A stretch of 64,000 nucleotides of DNA from the NCBI GenBank assembly GCA_032622095.1, contig CP136061.1:230950944-231014943 (forward strand). The letters run 5' to 3'. The notes beneath the pieces were generated by a model. It made no database searches, had not been told where the DNA came from, and saw nothing but the letters and a program-made list of their open reading frames with translations. Positions 22,785-33,740 of the stretch are shown piece after piece. The translations under genes and the position numbers were made by a program. This stretch comes from Siphonodentalium dalli (lineage: Eukaryota; Mollusca; Scaphopoda; Gadilida; Siphonodentaliidae). Numbering within the stretch: the first letter of the stretch is position 1; each line of letters starts with the position of its first letter.

Positions 22785-24830
22785 TTTACAAAGGTGTGGG
22801 AGTTATCACAAAGATTTGCTCCCTTGGCTGTGAATGACCGATCGGTCTATTTTAGCATGTCCGGGCAATTATAGATTGATAGGTTGTTCACTCAGACCTG
22901 TTTAAGATGTCTGATTTATAATGTTCACAGAAGCCAATTATCGGCAAAAAGCCTTTGCGACAAATTCAAACATCTTTGCGATAAAGCGCAAAATATAATC
23001 GCCCAGTACGTAGTCTGGTAGTTATCGTAAAGATGTTTGAGATTTATCGTAAAGGTTTGTGTGTTATCGCAAAGGTGTTTGTGATTTATCGCAAAGGTTT
23101 GCTCCCTCATCACTCATGCATCTGGCTGTGAATGACCGATCGGTCTATTTTAGTCCGATCGGGCATAGATTGATAGGTTCACTCAGACCTGTTTAAGATG
23201 TCTGATTTATAATATTCACAGAAGCCCATTAGTCAGTGTTCGCGCTGTCGGTAGCCAAATTAGCCAATGGCTAATATTTTTCGAATTTGGCTAATAAAAA
23301 TTTCATTTGGCTAAACTTTTGGCTAAACTTTTTTTGACCCCAAATAGAGACTGGAAGCATGAATTTTTGGCAAGTGGGTTTTTAATTATGTGATGTGAAC
23401 GATCTAGTCCGAAAACATCGTATACTTAAGTGGGAATATATCATCGACTTTACAAGGGAAACCCGATCGCGGACAGTACAAAGGGAAACCCGTCACTCTG
23501 CATGAAACAGCAAAAGGTCATATCATTATTTTACATTTAATCCGCTAATCCCCCATTGTCTGTCTGGTCACTCACGGGGCTCCTGCACAATGCATGTTTA
23601 TGATGACATTGTATTTATGACGGCCAAGGTTTATGAGCACCAAGTGTAAGACAATAGCTTAATCAGCCAAATGTGAATCACTCTTTCATATAAAGATTAA
23701 TAAAATTTAAATGACATATATACAAATATTTCTAGTTCATCAAAATTAGTTAAATTATTGTGTATTTTACCTGTTAGATTTGACGTTTTAGTCATTAATT
23801 GTGAACCGACCATAAGACGATGATTTAATTTGGCCCTAGTTTTTTTTAATTTGTCCAAAAAAAATTTGGCTAAAGTTTTTTTCATTTGGCTAATAAAATT
23901 TTCATTTGGCTAAACTTTTGGCTAAAGTTTTTTTCGGTCCAGCGCGAACACTGCCATTAGTGCCAAAAAACCTTTGCGACAAATCTCAAACATCTTTGCG
24001 ATAAATAAAAAAATTTATTCACACAGTACGTAGTCTGAGATTTATCGTAAAGATGTTTGAGATTTATCGTAATGGTTTTCGTGTTATCATGAAGGTGTTT
24101 GTGATTTTTCGCAAAGTTTTGCTCCTCTCAACATTCTTGCATCTGGCTGTCAATGACTGATCGGTCTATTTTAGCCGGACCGTTCAATTATAAATTGATA
24201 GGTTGTTCACTGAGACCTGTTTAAGATGGCTGATTTATAATGTTTACACACAAATTAAGAAATTTTTAGCACCAAAAAAGTTTGCCACAAATCTCAAACA
24301 TGTTTGCGATAATTCGCAAAATTTAATCACCCGGTACGCAGTTTGAGAGTCCTCGTAAAGATGTTTGAGATTTATCGTAAAGGTTTGCGAGTTATCGCAA
24401 AGGTGTTTGTAATTTTTCGCAAAGTTGTTTTGTGATTTATCGCGAAGGTTTGCTCGCCTTATCCCACATGCATGCTTGCTGCCAAAGAACAATCGGTCTA
24501 TTTTAGCCAACCATGCTATTATAGATCGATTGGTGGTTTACCCAGATCTGTTGAAGATGTCAGATTATATTTATATTTATACGGTTCAAGTCCATTAATG
24601 CCAATGCATGAAAATATATCTGCGATAAATCACAAACAATTGCGATTAATCGCAAACCTTTTGTAATCAATCGAAAACCTTTACACTAAATTGCATATAC
24701 CGGTACTTATTGCCAACTTGTTTGCGATTCGCAAAGGTTTGCGATTTATCGCAAGGTAGTTTTTTATTTATCGGGCTATTCTAGATCGATCGGTGTTTCA
24801 TCCAGACCAGTTCCAAGATGTTTGATTTAT
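22785..24830. repeat. Degenerate ~300-bp repeat cluster rich in TTTGCGATAA words
   Basis: A block of about 300 bp recurs near 22800, 22936, 23954, 24250 and 24600. It runs from ACCGATCGGTCTATTTTAG through ATTGATAGGTTGTTCACTCA, GACCTGTTTAAGATGTCTGA and TTTGCGACAAATCTCAAACA to many TTATCGCAAAGGTTTG words. Inside each block TATCGCAAAGGTTTGCGATT and its inverse alternate, so the block folds back on itself. Units diverge strongly. A hAT-type insertion splits the cluster. Confidence 0.82.
23234..23953. mobile_element. Non-autonomous hAT-type element with 8-bp target duplication
   Basis: The termini are CAGTGTTCGCGCTG and its perfect inverse CAGCGCGAACACTG. The 8-bp sequence CCATTAGT flanks both ends (23226-23233 and 23954-23961). 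An 8-bp duplication and a CAGTGTTC-type end are hAT hallmarks. The subterminal regions are full of TTTGGCTAA words in mirrored order (AAATTTCATTTGGCTAAACT at the left and close variants at the right). No transposase ORF is present. Inserted into the repeat cluster, it is younger than that cluster. Confidence 0.92.
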
Positions 24831-25184
24831 GTTTACTTAATATTATTGCACACAAATTAAGAAATTATTTTTGGACATTCAGACCAATTTTACTCCACAT
24901 GCAGGGAACAGGGAATCCTGAAATCGAGATCTTAAACTTTGATTTAAGTACAAAATCACGATCAAGGTTCTATACTAATAAAAGTAATGCATGTATAATT
25001 CGGAATATTTCATTATCACTATGCAATGGAGTGGTTTTGTACTTTATTCAATGTTTAAACGCCATAGCTTCATTTGGAATCTAAATTGCCACATTGTTAA
25101 ATTTGCCGTCGGCCATGTTTCGTAATTTCGAGTGCTTGGTATCTGGGCAGGTTCTCCGCTTAGTACCTATATGTTTGGTTCTCT

Positions 25185-25600
25185 GGAGTACCAAATTGCT
25201 AGGTACCATGCATAGTACCTAAATACTTCAGAGTACCTGTCTTTATATTCGGTACTTCATATAATATAATGGGTGTGTCAAGAAAGCGTGTATTTCTTGG
25301 CACTTCATGTCGTATGCGTCATGACTTCGGTGACATAAAGGCAGAGTGGGTATTATATGCACAGTGCCCGGATATAACCTAAATATTTATAAGGTAATCC
25401 AGAGTACCAATCATTTTGGTACTCTAGAGTACCTAAACTGTTGGTACTCCAGAGTACCACTTTTGTTACTCCAGAGTACCTAAACTTTTGGTACTCCAGA
25501 GTACCAATTTTGGTACTCCAGAGTACCAAACAGTTGGTACTCCCCCTGGGACAATGCTTAGTACCTACGTAGGTACTCTGAAGTATCTATTTTTTAAAGA
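25185..25600. repeat. Cluster of GGTACTCYAGAGTACC palindromes
   Basis: Between 25386 and 25540 the near-perfect palindrome TGGTACTCCAGAGTACCA or a one-base variant occurs about six times, spaced by 9-13 bases of T-rich linker. Looser versions continue to 25190 and 25590 (GGTTCTCTGGAGTACC, TAGTACCTACGTAGGTACTC). No gene overlaps it. Confidence 0.88.
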
Positions 25601-26009
25601 GTGTAAGCAGTATCTACTGCATGATCCAACGCCATGTCCAGTTATTACGAGGGACTATCTGGACATTAATTAGAAAGAAATTAAATTGCGCACGAATCTG
25701 GATTATTTGCAAACACAATGTCCATATTTCTACTTATAACGACTATTCGGAACGTTCCAGCAAATATATGGGCATCGGTTAGTCCGGAAGCACCAGGCTA
25801 TAATGGTTCACCCAGTCATGGCGAAGCTGGGAAGTGGAAAGGACACGAGGAAGAGCGAATAATCTGGGGTTTACTTAATGGGTGGGCAAGTTGGTTATCG
25901 GAGCTAGGTAGTTTCAAAGTAAAATTATCTTCTTATATTGTGATTTCGCGAGAATTAAGATTTCCATATTGTAATTTACAATCTTCCCAATTGCGCCACG
26001 TTTATGTAA
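25601..26009. other. No recognisable gene
   Basis: A plus-strand ORF of 98 codons (25718-26014) has no recognisable domain and runs into the 3' part of an antisense LINE fragment. It is probably chance. Confidence 0.4.
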
Positions 26010-27010
26010 TTTAAACAGGAGGTTGTTGATACAAACGGTATCAAATGCTTTGTGAACATCAAGAAAACACGAAAAGAGACGAGAATTATTTTCTGAGGTG
26101 TAAAATTTGTTTTCTTTAATTATATGATGACATCAAACAGCTTATGTTTTTTTTCTGAAAAACAAGTTGCAGAGCATGCGTTTTTACAAGAGTTGGAACA
26201 TTTCTTTCGATGCGGTCTAGGAGGATTCTTTCTAAAAAATTGTAGAAAACAGGGAGCAGAGTGATAGCTCTGTAGCTGTTGAATTTTGATTTAGGCTTGC
26301 CACCCCCTTATTCAATGAGACAATAATTCCCAACTTTGCTTCGGATGGTATGTATGAGTAAACAAGCATAAGTGATAAGAGTTTAGCTACGTGAGCATAA
26401 AGGTGAGTACCGCCGTATAAATATGTTCATAACACAACATATCGGAACCTGCAGCCTTTCCCATTTTCACGGACTTGAGCCAAGAGACCACTGTTACTGT
26501 GCACGTAAGGATATCACCCGACAAACTGTGCACCGGACTATCAAGGAGTTCGTCCAATCGAGTATTGACTGCGTTATAGTGCACATTGTCAAACATGTCA
26601 GAACTAAGGGGGGTACAGGTTTCATAATAATATGCAGATGCATCAGTTATTTCATGCGATGTTCGTAAGACGGTGCCATTCACTTCAAATAAGTTGCTGG
26701 TTGCTACTTTATGTTTAGATCTAACTGAATTGAATTTCCAAAAAAATAGACCTTGATCATTTTCAAGATTTTTTTGTTTTTGTGCGGACACGTACTTCTA
26801 GTTACACCGGCGCAATTATTTCCTAAACATAAGTTTTGATGCTTTCTAATTCACATATCTCTGATAAAGTCTCCCATAGGTCTACCCTCGGATAACCAGA
26901 TTCTCTACATCTATTGTAACACGTGTTAAGGTCGTGTGTATCCGATACATTAAGCTCGGGCAGTGCTGATTCGAATAGTGATCGACAGTTGGATAGCATC
27001 ATTTCATTTG
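26010..27010 (-). pseudogene. LINE reverse transcriptase fragment
   Basis: Minus strand, in order: LSNCRSLFESALPEL near 27000; a linker with FFWKFNSVRSKHKV and VNGTVLRTSHEITDA; the RT1 box SWLKSVKMGKAAGSDMLCYE (usually IKxLKxGKAxGxDGL); then, in shifted frames, KFNSYRAITLLPVFYNFLER (RT2, YRxITLLP) and DVHKAFDTVCINNLL (RT3, DxxKAFD). It breaks off before the YADD box and carries several frameshifts. It is a dead non-LTR element of the group with an APE endonuclease. Confidence 0.82.
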
Positions 27011-27616
27011 ATATGAACTTACTCCAATCCCATGTGGCATGTTCGCCTTGTTATCGCTATCAATATCAGTGTATCTGCTGTTAATTTATTAGCATGAAAT
27101 CCTAATGGGTTCAGGAATGGTAATATTTAAAAGGGAAACTACCATCAGCTAATATGGCTATCTCATAATAAGGTCATTAAACATTTTATTGGTCCGTATA
27201 TCGGTGCGAATTTGTGGACTCGATTGCAGAATGTACAAAGTCAACATCTGACGTCGTCTTCGACTCGGTCCGATGTTGACTGTGTTCTCACCCTAGTCAA
27301 GTTGGTCGTGGGTCTTTTAGAACGTTTTCTATTAATCAATCGCGTATATCTTGCGGATATGTCTTAATTAGTTGTGTTGTGTGTAAACGGAAAACTTTAG
27401 TTTGATCACATGGCTGGTTACAATGTGTTTTGTCACAGTTGATTAAAATATTTTGTTGAGAGATTGATTTCTCCACTTTCTAGTATGTCACAATACAATA
27501 TCCCCCCATGGGAAGTGCCATCTTTTTTAAGTAATGAGAATAGCCGATATACATTGCTGTACGTATATATCGCTGCAGCTAAGCAGGAGCGAGTGCTATA
27601 AACACAACACTGTGTA
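27011..27616. other. No gene seen upstream of GPCR paralog C
   Basis: Non-coding. CAACATCTGACGTCGTCTTC near 27242 is partly mirrored by GACTCGGTCCGATGTTGAC shortly after. The upstream sequence conserved in front of paralogs A and B is not recognisable here. Confidence 0.4.
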
Positions 27617-28441
27617 ATGGAAAACCTACACTCCTTTGAGAATGAACAGTTCCAGTCACATAAAACAGGACCGTGACTATCGGGATAGTTCAAGTCACAT
27701 TTGTCTTAAATTGGAACAGTCGGAAAAGTTTTGACAATAATTGTATTCTCTCGTCCGACAAACATAAATTCCTAATAGCGCAGATCATTAACGTAAAAGG
27801 AAAACAGCAAATGGGACATTTATCTCCCCATTATGTCCCTTTCGTGTGAAATTGTGTTGGTTTTAATTGCAAGTCTGCTGATGAATTGCCATGTTATATA
27901 TGGAATGGAATCATCTACCGGTGCTGATAATAAATTGAGGAGTTGTAACACTATATGGGCCACCGGAGTATTTCTGGTTTGTGGTCAACGTCTGGTTTTA
28001 GTTGGGTGTTGTCAAGTATTCATTGGTTCCAGTCATCGTCATAGCTTCGTGCAACGCTCTGCTCATTTGCCATATCAGGAAAACAAAACGGGCCTTGAAA
28101 TATTGTACTGGGAACCACGACAAAGAACGACAAATGAAAAAGGGACATTATCGACTTCAATGATGCTAATAGCCACGAGTTTCCAACTCCTGATGACAAC
28201 GCCACTGGTTGTACCAATGGCTATCAACAATGGAGATTCAACCTTTTATGAGACCACTCTTTCTCATGCTCTTGTGACATTGAACAGGGCTAATAACTGC
28301 TTGAATTTCTCCACTAATGTTATAAGCGGTAAGAAATTTAGAGCCGAACTCTGGCGTGTTCTAAAACAAGTATGTCTACACTCGAGAACTGTGCATGTTA
28401 GCAGTAACTTAGCACACAACAAACTGACCAACCAGTGTTGA
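27617..28441 (+). pseudogene. Class A GPCR pseudogene, paralog C
   Basis: The ATG at 27617 corresponds to the start of the intact receptor, and TM1 is recognisable in nucleotide alignment (GTCGGAAAAGTTTTGACAAT). TM2, TM3 and the DRT motif are deleted: sequence jumps from the end of TM1 to TM4 (CEIVLVLIASLLMNCHVIYG). TM5 is frameshifted (VFLVCGQRLVLVGCCQVF against the FGVNVWFWIDLVKY equivalent). TM6 (MMLIATSFQLLMTTPL) and TM7 (ANNCLNFSTNVISGKKFRAE) return in frame. About 500 bases of downstream sequence still align with the 3' flank of paralog B. It cannot make a seven-helix receptor. Confidence 0.88.
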
Positions 28442-28976
28442 GTGTACCACATCCGCATCCAATGGTGCGCAACTGTGCTAATATTGTGCCCATAGTCCAG
28501 AGCACATCATAGCAGAGTTATATTTGGAAGCACCATATAAGACCTGTGACCTTCGGCTTATCTTTTCAAGCACATGTTTAACACTTTCTATAATAATCGG
28601 ATTCTCCCACTCAGTAATAAAAGTATATATTGGATTAGTCTATCGTTCATTTGGAGGGGTGTCCAGGACAATGAGCAGACGAAAAACAGACCGATAATAT
28701 AATAAAAAGACCAGAATATGTATTATACATTGGTGGGAAAATCTGCACAAAATACGTATGGTTGTTCGTGGAACTTATTGTCTGATTGCCAAAGGGAACC
28801 ACTCATCATTGAGTGTTTAGTATATAAAGGGATAATTGCTGTTTTTGGTTAGTGCATCGATGTATAATTGTGAATTTGTTCTCTAATGCGCGTTTATGTC
28901 ACTGTATATCTGGGTGTAATGCAAAGAATAAATTGTGTGTTAACTAGTTTATGTATCAGTATAATCAACATATCCT
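28442..28976. other. 3' flank of paralog C
   Basis: Fragments such as CCACATCCGCATCC, GACCTGTGACCTTCGGCTTA and GGTTAGTGCATCGATGTATA align with the region after the intact GPCR at 15980-16210. This is ancestral 3' UTR or flank, not a new gene. Confidence 0.6.
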
Positions 28977-29318
28977 CGCGCAAATAGGTTCCTAATCGAC
29001 CTATAATATTCACATAGGTTCATATTGGATTATTTGATTCTGAAATAAGCCCATAATGAAGTTATATCCGTTATTCCGTTTTATGACGCGGGTCACAATG
29101 AAAACATATTTTCAAGAGCGTACATCTGGTAAATCCGGAATGGCTTTATTCCTGTTATTGTCCGCCCATAACGAACTTATAAATAAGTTATTATGAGTCA
29201 AAAATAGAACTAAAACACTTTCATTTTCAGTTCGTTATGGACTCAAAATGAGGCGATTTGGCGCCGGCTATGAACATAAAACAACTCCTACTATCAGCCG
29301 GAAACGTGTTGATTTTCG
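28977..29318 (+). mobile_element. ~340-bp element, left member of an inverted pair
   Basis: It begins CGCGCAAATAGG, contains TTGGATTATTTGATTCTGAA, ATCCGTTATTCCG, AGAGCGTACAT and CACTTTCATTTTCAGT, and ends near GGGAGAACAGG. The same words in the same order occur on the minus strand at 29453-29794. No ORF; it is probably a MITE or SINE-like non-autonomous unit. Confidence 0.75.
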
Positions 29319-29452
29319 GGAGAACAGGCAATTATAATTTGCCATTTGATACCTGTTGTGGTGATTATTGAATCAAGACGTGTCAAAGTGATACAATGCC
29401 ATGAAGCGCATATTTTACATGAGCATATTACAACACAGGCTTACCAGGCTGT
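29319..29452. other. GPCR 3'-flank remnant trapped between inverted elements
   Basis: GCCATTTGATACCTGTTG...GAATCAAGACGTGTCAAAGT matches the downstream flank of the intact GPCR (CCAGTTGACACTTGCTGTTG at about 16292) and that of paralog D at about 33538. It identifies the 340-bp units on both sides as separate insertions into one original sequence. Confidence 0.65.
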
Positions 29453-29794
29453 TCTCTTGCAAATCAGCACGCTGTATGGCTTGTAATAGGATTAGTTTAG
29501 GTTCATAATCGGCTTAGAATCGTCACATTTCGAGTGCATAACGCACTGAAAATGAGATTGTTTTAGTGCCATTTTGGCTCATAAAGACGTTTTTAAGTTC
29601 ATCAGTAGCGGAAAATAACACGAATAAACCACGTCACGACTTACCTGCACATGTACGCTCTTTAAAATGTGGCCCATGCCATAAAGCGGAATAACGGATG
29701 TAAGCCCACATTCGGCTTATTTCATAATCAAATAATCCAATTGAACCTACGTGAATAGTATAGGTTGATTGTTAACCGATCCGATATGCGCGCG
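29453..29794 (-). mobile_element. ~340-bp element, right member of the inverted pair
   Basis: Reverse-complement copy of 28977-29318, with TTGGATTATTTGATTATGAA, ATCCGTTATTCCGC, AGAGCGTACATGTG and AATCTCATTTTCAGTGCG. Its outer end abuts the first recognisable base of GPCR paralog D, so it may have caused the 5' truncation of that paralog. Confidence 0.75.
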
Positions 29795-30395
29795 GATGTG
29801 TTGGGATCATCGTTACATTGACTGTTGATCGAACCGAATACGAATGTTATGATCTTACGAGCTCCTTCTTCGCCAACAAGAAGACAAGTTTTGTGTGTGT
29901 GTAAATGTGTTCGTTGTAATTGGAATTGTGGTGACAAATTGTCATTCTATTTATGGAATGAAATTATCTAGTTGTACGGATAATCAATTGGGGAGTTTTG
30001 GCCCTACCGGGGCTCCAGGGTATATTTGGTTTGCAGACAATGTCTGGACTGGTTGGATATTGTCAAGTATTCACTGATGACAGTCATCATTATCGCAACC
30101 TGCAACACTCTACTCATTTTCCACATCATGACAAAAAATGAGCTTCTACATATTTCACTGGGAGCCACGACCAAGGAAGACAAGTGAAAATGCGATATCA
30201 TTGAATAATATAATGCTGATAGGCACGGGTTTCCAACTGCTGATGAAAACAACACCAATAACCTTAATAATGGCTAGTAACAAAGTATAGTTAACCTCTT
30301 TTCGAGACCACTGTTAGTTTTCTTGTGACACGGAACAGAGTTAACAATTGCTTGAATTTTATCAGGTATACATGTTATAGACAGTAAGACATTTA

Positions 30396-32672
30396 AAGGT
30401 CCGAATCGGCATCTCTGGTTTAGACTAGGTTTTATTCTAGACCAGGTTTAACTCCAGTTTAAACTAGGTTTAAGTAGGATTTAAACTTGGTTTTACTGTA
30501 GTTAAACTAGGTTTTATGGGAGTGAAACTGGGTTTTAGTGTAGTTAAACCCAGTTTTGTGATAAACTCAGTTTAAGTTTGTGGAATTCGATCTCAATTGA
30601 AACTAGGTTTTATTGACGCGATAAAGATACGGTAATATTACTAATTGTTAGTGGTGAATTGACTATATAATCATCAGTATAAGCTTAGGCATATATGATG
30701 TATACGTACCATACGTCTCGTCTCGAAAATATACCTTTAAATATACTTTGAAAAAACATCAAAGTTAAACCACCCTACCCCAGGTTTTACTAAAACCTAG
30801 TTTTTTGGGTTTAATTATTCGGCCGATTTTTTCCGCCCAGTATTGATGTTGTTTCTTCGCGTATATGGGAGTGTTTATTTTGAATTGGGGGAGGCGTTTA
30901 TGCGCGGGCGTTTGTCACTCAATGTACATGCAGGAGAGTCTTAGTGGAATTCGGGGAGGCGATGTCCGTACTTATGAGATAAATTCTAACAAAATATGTG
31001 CCAGTGTGATGGATGATTTCTTGCTATATATGTCTGTTTGCAATTCGCTCGTTCGGATGTCGGTTTGGCGGGATCGGACTGATCAGATTGACACGTTAGA
31101 CACGAACATGACTTTTAAAACTGATTCCTTATTCACAAAAAGGTCTCTTTCGGTCAATTTGACGCATGGGTTGGTGGCCCGCCCAAATACCCATCAGAGA
31201 CACCACAGCCTTTACCCGGGGGGAGGGTAACGGCTACCCTGAGGGGTGGAGTATGGACTAATTTGGAGAACTGTAAGGATTTCGGCCAATTTGATGGTAT
31301 GGGTGGGTGGCTCGTCCCAAATAACCCATAGAAACACCCACCCCTCACATCCGGGGGTACCGCCCGAGGGGGTGAACGTGGGATATGGACCATTTTCGAG
31401 AACGGTAAGGATTTCGGTCAATTTGACGTCAGCTGTGTGGGTAGCCCGCTCCAACTACCCCATAGAAACACCCTCACCCGGGGGTACCACCCCGAGGGGA
31501 TGAAATGGGGTATGTACGCGGTGAGGGTGGTGGTGTTTCTATGGACTATATGAGGGCGGGCCGCCCACCAATGACGTCATATTGACCGAAATCGTTACCG
31601 TACTCAGTTACGGTCCATATCCCATTCCGACACCCGGGTGAGGGGTGGGGGTGTTTCTATGGGGTATTTGGGGCGGGCCACCTACACATGCCGTAATATT
31701 GACCAACAGAGGCATGTTTTTGCGAATAATGAATAAAATGCTCCATACCCCATTTTCACCCCAGCAGGGTGGTACCCTCCAGGGATGAGGGTATGGTGTC
31801 AATAGGGGATGTTTGGAGCGCGCCACACACCCCTGTCGTCAAATCCTTACCGTTCTCGAACATGGTTCATATCCCATCTTCACCCCTCGGGTGGTAACCC
31901 ACCCCACCCGCATGTGGTGTTGATATGGGTTATTTGAGGTACCCTTCCCCGGGGGTGAGGGTTGGGGTGCTTCTATTGGGTATTTGGGCGTACCCAATGT
32001 CCACCTCCTCGGTGGCACCCCCGGTGAGGGGTGGGTAGGGGTGGTTCTATGGTGTATTTTGATCGTGCCACCCACTCCTGCTGCCAAATTAATTAGCCTA
32101 AATCCTTACCGTTATCAAAAATGGTCCATACCCCTGTTATCCCGGGGTGAGGGGTGATGTTTCTATCGGGTATTTTGGGCGAGCCACCCATTCATGCCGT
32201 CAAATTCGCCGAAATCCTTCTAAAAAATGGTCCATACCCCATTTTCACCCGTCCGGATGGTACCCCCGGGGTGGTGGTGTTTCTATGTGGTATTTGTGGC
32301 GGGGCCCCACCCATGCCCTCAAGAGATATTTTTGAGTTCCAAAAGTCATGTTCGTCCATGATATTAGATAATATCTAACCGCTATACAACAGACCGTGCA
32401 TTCGTCGTGATTTCTCAAAGCGCACGGGTTATTCCCCTGATTATATAGCGACAACAGGCCGCGTGACCGGACAATGCATTGACAATTATAGCGATAATAA
32501 ACAAACAAACCACGCCTCTTATCCTTGCAATTGGACAAGTGTGGCCCACAGGTAACGCAACGACCAAATCTATGTCGTCCCAGCGGTGGATAAAAACTTG
32601 GTTTTACTACTAAAACCCAGTTTAAACTGGTAGTTTAAACTAGGTCTAAACTGGAGATGCCGATTCGGACCT
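30396..32672. mobile_element. 2.28-kb TIR element inserted in GPCR D
   Basis: The termini are AAGGTCCGAATCGGCATCTC and the inverse GAGATGCCGATTCGGACCT, followed by imperfect GTTTAGACTAGG arms. The insertion duplicated TA (30394-30395 and 32673-32674), or TTA if the last T is counted outside. The empty site is visible in the intact paralog as GACATTTAGAGCC. The left subterminal 200 bp and right 65 bp carry repeated GTTTAAACTAGGTTTTA-like units, and the middle holds an inverted minisatellite. No transposase is present. The TA/TTA target is compatible with Tc1/mariner or PIF/Harbinger mobilisation. Confidence 0.9.
31140..32340. repeat. ~131-bp GC-rich minisatellite in head-to-head halves
   Basis: Plus-oriented units start at 31151, 31283 and 31414 (CGGTCAATTTGACG-like), with CCATAGAAACACCC and GGGGGTACCNCCCGAGGGG. 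From about 31520 to 32330 the same words appear inverted (GGTGTTTCTATGGGGTATTT, GTCAAATTCGCCGAAATCC) at irregular spacing. The proline- and glycine-rich frames here are by-products of the repeat. Confidence 0.85.
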
Positions 32673-32720
32673 TAGAGTCGAACTTGTGCATGCTCTGAAG
32701 CAAAGATATCCACACTTGAT

Positions 32721-33740
32721 AACTGTAGTTTATGTTCGCATTCAACAAAGAGACTAAACAATGTGTGGACTACGTTCTCGTCCTGGAGTCTGACAACCAG
32801 ACTAAACGGATGTCCAGTGTCCAGAATACATAATAAAAAGAGGTGCATATATGGACAGGGTGGAAGGGCTGTGGCCCTAGCATTATCATTATAGCAATCG
32901 CAGGCGCGCGTGGTTGTTTATACCTTAGGCACAGTTGAATGACGTTATATAATATTTGTCTATATCCATCAGTGATTTTTCAAAGATGGCAGGTATGGAT
33001 TTTGGATACATTGTCAGACTGCCAAAGCGCGGATTCGGAGATGGACCATCGTGATGAAAATTAAATTGGCTATACTTCACAACTTACGAAGAATTCCCAT
33101 GTGATTTAGGTCTATTAGTTTCATTTAGAAGCAATTTCGTTGGTTAGCTTAATGAAAACCAGCGAAGAAGTCATGCCACGGTTTCTGACATCATTTACGT
33201 CATTTTGGATTTGCGGACCAGAATCCAGACAAGATTGCACAATGGACGACAAATCATGCCATGTTGTCCCCGCCGGGACCACTGCATGATGTCACTTAAA
33301 TTATTCTTAGCGTTAAATAATAATGTCGCCGATAAAAGGCAAATTTGAGACAAAGCATGTGTGGTTGCCCCATTACGTGTCACTTCCGATTCATATTCAC
33401 CCTACGGTTAATTTGTACGCTAGTGTATTGATGTTCGAGCTAGTATGAAGTAGATGTGTAATTGTGCATTATGTGATTGAATCTTTACAGATTTAAGCAC
33501 AGAACAACTAATTTTGGTTACTATTTTTTGAATTGCCAGTTGATACTCGATGAGCTGACTGTTGGATCAGGGCGTGTTCAGTTGATGCAATGTCACGAAA
33601 CATCAGTCTCTTTGACAAGCCGACGGAAATCCTATCAGATGTACATCCTGTCGGATTCTCGCCGGCTATTCAATGAAACTGATGAAACGCATACTCTACA
33701 TGAGACATTACAAACTTTCACAACTCATCCCTGAAATAAG
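32721..33740. other. 3' flank of GPCR paralog D
   Basis: GACTAAACAATGTGTGGACTAC, GTCTGACAACCAGACTAAAC and, at 33535-33600, CCAGTTGATACTCGATGAGC align piecemeal with the 3' flank of the intact GPCR. The small plus ORF at 33477-33734 is part of this flank and is not conserved as a reading frame in the other copies. Confidence 0.55.

Larger units (their letters stand above)
29795..32720 (+). pseudogene. Class A GPCR pseudogene, paralog D, split by a transposon
   Basis: Starts at the equivalent of late TM3 (GATCGAACC, the IDRT motif). It continues through loop 2, TM4-TM5 and TM6 (GGCACGGGTTTCCAACTGCT) with frameshifts, to the TM7 and tail region at 30395 (AGTAAGACATTTA). There a 2.3-kb element is inserted. 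The C-terminal tail resumes at 32673 (AGAGTCGAACTTGTGCATGC, equivalent to AGAGCCGAACTCAGGCGTGT in the intact gene) and ends near 32720 (TTGATAACTGTAG). TM1-TM3 are missing. A non-functional relic. Confidence 0.88.

Noticed and set aside
22785-24830. CRISPR-like array of TTTGCGATAA repeats
   Set aside because: This is eukaryotic DNA. The repeats are degenerate, irregularly spaced and self-complementary, with no spacers of constant length and no cas genes.
31140-32540. Several Pro/Gly-rich ORFs on both strands
   Set aside because: They fall entirely within the GC-rich minisatellite of a transposon insertion.
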